A DNA stretch of 64,000 bases, from positions 35,541,214 to 35,605,213 of the forward strand of contig CM063110.1 of the NCBI GenBank assembly GCA_031841125.1, written 5' to 3'. This document shows, piece by piece, positions 59,469-64,000 of this stretch (position 1 is its first letter; each line of letters begins with the position of its first letter). A program made the translations under genes and the position numbers. The DNA comes from Acanthococcus lagerstroemiae. Lineage: Eukaryota; Arthropoda; Insecta; Hemiptera; Eriococcidae. The notes beneath the pieces are model-generated. The model saw only the letters and a list, made by a program, of their open reading frames with translations. It was not told the origin of the DNA and did no database searches.

Positions 59469-60185
59469 TTGAAAAAGAAATTCTCTCTACATAAACAAAT
59501 CAAAAATAAACCTTCTAATGAAAAGTTGAAGCAAAAATTCAGGTATATAAGAAAAGAAATCAAGGTTTTAATAACAAAAACATGGAATACATATACAAAT
59601 GCTTTGGAGGACGGAATGAAGTCTCAACCAAAGAATTCTGGCAAGATTGCCAATAGGCAAAGTAGTAAGTTTGATACACAGTCATATACCTTTGGTGAAC
59701 AAATTTACACAAGTTCAGATACCATTGCGGAATCATTTGCCAACTATTTTTCCAGTTTTTTTAGCGATGAAAATATAACTCAGAACGAAACTCAGAGTGC
59801 TAATGGGGTGGGGGTTACTAGAGGCGAATGCCTTATATCGGTGAGTGTGATCACTATCGAGGATATAAAACGTGCCCTGCATGACCTTAAACCTAAATCA
59901 TCTTGCGGCCCTGATTCCATTCTACCATACATATTTCGAGCTTGCTTAAACTTTTTAATTACTCCCTTAAGTTATGTCTGCAATAATGTCCTTGATACAG
60001 GTATTTATCCAACAATATGGAAAAAGTCGAAAGTTATTCCACTTTACAAGTCAGGCAAAATAAATGAAATACAAAATTCTCGTCCCATCTCGCTAATTCC
60101 ACTCGTGGCCAAAATTTTTGAAACTGTCTTGCACAAATATCTATACAATCAATCCCAAAATATCTTATCTCCCTGTGAACATTTC
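59469..60185 (+). pseudogene. Jockey-type LINE ORF2 fragment (pre-RT and N-terminal RT)
   Basis: An open frame of about 240 codons covers the region between endonuclease and RT (H-K-Q-I-K, K-F-R-Y-I-R-K-E-I) and the RT N-terminus: L-K-P-K-S-S-C-G-P-D-S-I-L-P, I-W-K-K-S-K-V-I-P-L-Y-K-S-G and S-R-P-I-S-L-I-P-L-V-A-K-I-F-E, typical Jockey-like motifs. It stops at 'S-P-C-E-H-F-G', just where RTs read 'xxQHGF', because a tandem satellite array begins. No endonuclease or YADD is present, so it is a fragment despite the open frame. Confidence 0.85.
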
Positions 60186-61470
60186 GGTACATTTCATTCG
60201 AACCAAATTTGACGAAATTAGACAAGTTGGAGCTCTAATTCATTTCTGCCCCCTTATATTTTTGGTCATTACATGGGAATGGAGGGGGTACATTTTATAT
60301 AATTGGTGGTACATTTCGGGTACATTTCATTCTGCCCGAATTCGGTGAAATTGGAACAAAATGGGGGGGGGGGCTAACGTTACCACAGTTCCACCAAATT
60401 TAATCCTCCCCCCTGTGGCAATGATGGGGTACATTTCATATAATTGGTGGTACATTTCGGGTACATTTCATTCTGAACAAATTCGGTGAAATCGGAACAA
60501 ATGGGGGGGGGGGAACTAACGTTACTACAGCCCCACCAAAATTCATCCTCTCCCCTGCGGTGTTGAAGGGAGTACTTCCATATAATTGGTGGTACATTTC
60601 GGTAGATTTCGGGTACATTTCCGTCGAACCAAATTTGACGAAATCAGCTAAGTTGGAGCTCTAATTCATTTCTGCTCCCTTATACTTTAAGACATTACAT
60701 GGGAAGGGAGGGGTACTTTTTATATAAGGTGGTACACTTCGATACATTTCCGGTACATTTCATGCTGCACAAATTCGGTGAAATTGGAACAAATTGGGGG
60801 GGGGGGCTAACGTTACCACAGTTCCACCAAATTCAATCCTCCCACCTGCGGCGATGAAGGGGGTACATTTCATATAATTGGTCGGGTACATTTCATTCTG
60901 CACAAACTCGGTGAAATTGGAACAAATGGGGGGGCACTAACGTTACCACAGCCCCACCAAAATTAATCCTCCCCCTGCGGCGTTGAAGGGGGCACATTTC
61001 ATATAATTGGTGGTACATTTTGGTACATTTCGAGTACATTTTATTCGAACCAAATTTGACGAAATCAGCTAAATTTGGAGCTCTAATTCATTTCTGCCCC
61101 CTTATACTTTTGGTAATTACATGGGAATGGAAGGAGTACATTTCATATAATTAGTGGTACATTTCGGTACATTTCGGGTACATTTCATTCTGCACGAATT
61201 CAGTGAAATTGGAACAAATTGGGGGCTAACGTTACCACAGCCCCACCAAATTTAATACTCCCCCTGCTGGCGATAAAGGGGGTACATTTCAGACAACTGA
61301 TGGCACATTTCGGGTACATTTCATTTGAATCAAATTTGACGAAATCAGACAATTTGGGGGCCCCCGTTGCCGTGGCCCCACCAAAGTACTTTTGTTCCCC
61401 CTTCGCAAGGGAAGTATTTACATTTTGTAATATTAGCGGTACATTTGGGTTCATTTCGGGTACATTTCCC
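60186..61470 (+). repeat. Tandem array of two alternating ~143-bp monomer types
   Basis: About nine monomers each start near GGGTACATTTCATTC. Type B continues GAACCAAATTTGACGAAAT. Type A continues TGCACAAATTCGGTGAAATT and carries a G-run and ACGTTACCACAGCCCCACCA. Starts near 60188 (B), 60314 (A), 60459 (A), 60611 (B), 60752 (A), 60886 (A), 61033 (B), 61177 (A) and 61312 (B) give the order B-A-A-B-A-A-B-A-B. All monomers share ATATAATTGGTGGTACATTT. Non-coding. Confidence 0.85.
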
Positions 61471-61746
61471 CTACCCCAAAATCGGCTCTAAAATCAAATG
61501 GGGGGTAGGGTAACGGACCGGCGACTGCATATCTTGCATACCCCTATCGCCGCCTCTGGCATCTACACTGCATGCAGATACATGGATACATGGATATGTC
61601 TTATATGTAGTTACGGAATATTTTCTACGCATTGAGTCAAATGTCCTTCCGATTTCGGAACCATTCTCGTTTTTAGACGTGTCCAATTTCACAACTGATG
61701 AGGCATTCACGACAAAATGCTGGTAAATGGTAAAACTGAAACGTTT

Positions 61747-62192
61747 GGTCTAAACATGGTTTTCGCTCAGGTATACTCAATGGTATGACTTCATGGTAAC
61801 AGGAGTATATCATACCCTAATTAAACAATTTCCATGGAAATTTCTGTTAACAACACGGCTGCAGACTGCAGTTGTGCAGCAAAGATCAAGATCAATGAGC
61901 AAATGGCTGGAAGAATGTCGGGGGAATGTAGCATTTGGTATAAACACAGTTTTCGCTCAAGTATACTCAGGTCAGTAATATGATGTCATAGTAACAGGAG
62001 TATATCATACCCTAATTGAAATCTCTATTAACAACACGGCTGCAGACTGCAATCACGCAGCTAAGGTACAGTTTTCGCTCAAGTATACCCATGGTTGTAA
62101 GATGTCAAACTTAAGCATTACACATTAATCGGCTACACAGTGCAGCCGCCCAGCAAAGATCAAAATCAATGAGCACATGGCTAGAAGGAATA
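61747..62192 (+). repeat. Three-unit tandem repeat
   Basis: Units begin near 61747, 61936 and 62065 with TTTTCGCTCAAGTATACTCA-like text and contain GGCTGCAGACTGCA or GTGCAGCCGC followed by CAGC-AAGATCA. The first unit is about 189 bp, the others about 128 bp. The GCTGCAGACTGCAG motif also occurs at 12435-12449. Confidence 0.7.
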
Positions 62193-62551
62193 ATAATTTC
62201 TATGGAAATGTGGACCACTGAACTGAATTGTGACCATGAAGAGCTAAATCATAGTGATTGGTTTTACTCAATACACCCAAGTAGACTGAACTGTGAACTG
62301 AACTGGAAACAAGTTCCATGTCTGTCGAAATTGGTGTTGGTCGGAAATAGGATGGGTGGGCCGGCTAATAGATGTATCCATGTCAAAAAAGCGAATTTTG
62401 CCAGGGTGAAGGGCAAAGAGCGCAGGCAGTAGGCGTTGCCTTCTGCCCACCCTCCAGTTACGAGCCTGCTTGTCGAAACTCGGAGAAGCAGCATGATACT
62501 ACTGCCCCCGCCCCTTTTACAAGTGTGGAAGACTGTCCTCCCTGCTTCCAC
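62193..62551. other. Unassigned sequence, no gene seen
   Basis: Overlapping frames on both strands without recognisable motifs. Confidence 0.5.
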
Positions 62552-62724
62552 TAGACCTCTATAACTTCGTGTGAGTACAATCGTCCGCCATTTTGACGTC
62601 AACCTTACCCGTGGATGCCGAATTGACTACGCGGTACGCTCCGCATAGTGGGATTCGGCATTCACGGGCGCAGTTGGAGTCAAAATGGCGGACGATCGTA
62701 CTCATACGAAGTTATAGAGCTCTA
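62552..62724. mobile_element. Short foldback (palindromic) MITE
   Basis: The left arm includes CTATAACTTCGTGTGAGTAC, CGTCCGCCATTTTGAC and GATGCCGAAT. The right arm is its inverse with few differences. Arms of about 72 bp are separated by about 29 bp that themselves contain an imperfect small palindrome (GCGG-TAC-CCGC). No clear target duplication and no coding capacity. Confidence 0.75.
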
Positions 62725-64000
62725 CCTCCACCTCGAGTGTAACTGTGTACAAATGTGTAAAATAGAATGAGAGTCGCGAATCGACGAGAAAAGCGTTCGA
62801 TTTAAGATAATCAGACCGCTCAGGTCGCCGGCTCGCCCACCGAAACTAACTTTTGGGAACGCGTGGTGCGCTTTCATCGGGTTCGTATCGATAAGGTGAC
62901 CGGATACGAATTTTGACATTTACACGACCGGTCGATTTTTAATTTTTCTTTTTCGCGCCAACGTCGCGCCACTTTATTATTTTAATTTTAGCCGTTGCCG
63001 AAAAACAAAGCAGCGCACGATAACACCCGTTCAAATATGAATGAGCAACTGAACGTTAGCAGTTGTAAATTTCAATTTTGAGCACTCGTTTTAGCCCCAT
63101 TTTTATGATTGTAAATTAGTCGTTAATAGCCAGCGAGACCATACAAGTGCTGTTCAAGTTTACGGTATCGTGTGGGCTTTATTTCTTTCCCTATCGCGTA
63201 TACGTGTAACCGTGCTCATGTCTTCAAAACAGCCCATTCAGTGCTACTCTTTCTTCTTTTTATTAATCCCGACGGCGTCGTAATTTCAAATTTTCACAGT
63301 ATTTGTTGTTGTTGTTTTTTTTTGGTTTTTTTTCTATTCTAGAAATTGTCTTGTATTTAAATTTACATACACGCGCTTACATTTGCACGTCAGCCTCTCG
63401 AAATCTTGAAACTCGTACAGAGAATATAGCCGAGACAGATTTGATTTACGTGTATCGATGTAAGTCGGTAACAATCGCGCTTGGCTTTACGGAAACTAAT
63501 GCAATTTTCTTTACTGTATTCGGATTCGCGTATATCATGAGACCTTTTCCGGTGTCTTCTTTTCTACCATCGGTTCGCCGACTCGGATGTAATAAAAAAA
63601 ACGAAGGGAGCTATGGCGAACCTGGATTTTAATTTATCGAACTCGCTCGCAGATACCTGGGAAGTTTCTATCTGCATTCGTCTTGTCCTTCCCGTCCGAT
63701 TGGAATAACTTGGTTGAACTTACGTACGCGTATAGTTTTTCTTCTGTACCTTTTTTTTTATTTTTTTTTTAATACTAATCTCGAGGCTACATCGTTTCTC
63801 CACCAACTGCCTTGATAAGAACGAGTTGAAAGTGCGTGCTGTCGAATACGAAGTTCACCCCGCGATACGTGGGTGACGCGTGGGTGTTCGAAGCTCGAAA
63901 TGAATAAATGTAGCCGAGCTTGAAAAAAGCCAACTGGCGAATTATAATTGGCAGTTTTGGCTCGGAATTCTTCAACCGAGCTGATTGCAAATTAAAACAG
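62725..64000. other. Unassigned CpG-containing sequence at window end
   Basis: Composition resembles the other non-repetitive blocks in the window. No exon of the beat gene was recognised. Frames up to 109 residues have no domain. Confidence 0.45.

Overview
The window looks like nuclear DNA from an arthropod, most likely an insect. It is AT-rich, has no operon-like gene packing, and has no long open frame outside transposable elements. The one host coding segment I can support is an exon (57751-57956, + strand) of a beaten-path (beat) type immunoglobulin-domain gene, with a consensus splice acceptor and donor. The order of insect cannot be fixed from sequence alone. Beat genes usually have very long introns, so much of the window may be intron or upstream flank of this gene (inference).

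Nearly everything else recognisable is mobile DNA. The centrepiece is an apparently intact Ty3/gypsy retrotransposon (6328-11829). Its two LTRs differ by one base and are flanked by CATT target duplications. It has a tRNA-Trp-type primer site, a gag ORF that starts inside the LTR, and a canonical -1 frameshift heptamer followed by a possible H-type pseudoknot. Its pol ORF carries PR, RT, RNase H and IN with all key residues, and there is no env. Gag finger type and primer choice point to the CsRn1/Kabuki-like clade.

Layout: 1-6.3 kb is unassigned sequence with a GATATT-type repeat (2.3-2.5 kb) and a TA-flanked inverted-repeat element (4122-5051) beside a decayed GIY-YIG reading frame. 6.3-11.8 kb is the Ty3 element. 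12-26 kb holds a hAT-type MITE, two dispersed repeat families with two copies each, an internally deleted LINE (18.4-18.8 kb) and a hAT non-autonomous element with 8-bp target duplications (20069-20740). 26-31 kb shows nothing recognisable. 31.3-37.3 kb has a pogo/Tigger-like element and a long inverted-repeat element. 38-47 kb has several short inverted-repeat elements, including one that carries a decayed tRNA-like sequence. 47974-50383 is a PIF/Harbinger-like element with a TAA duplication. 53.9-57.5 kb is a nested stack: a LINE tail, a Jockey-type RT split by a 1.97-kb foldback element with arms made of ~47-bp satellite units, then a second tRNA-containing MITE. The beat exon follows. 59.3-62.7 kb has two opposed LINE fragments, a two-type ~143-bp tandem array, a three-unit repeat and a near-perfect palindrome.

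The most unusual structures are the foldback/satellite element at 54358-56328, which reads as a precise TA insertion whose removal restores the host LINE frame, and the translational architecture of the Ty3 element (LTR-embedded gag start, slippery site, pseudoknot). All repeat and family calls come from reading the sequence by eye. No alignment or database search was run.
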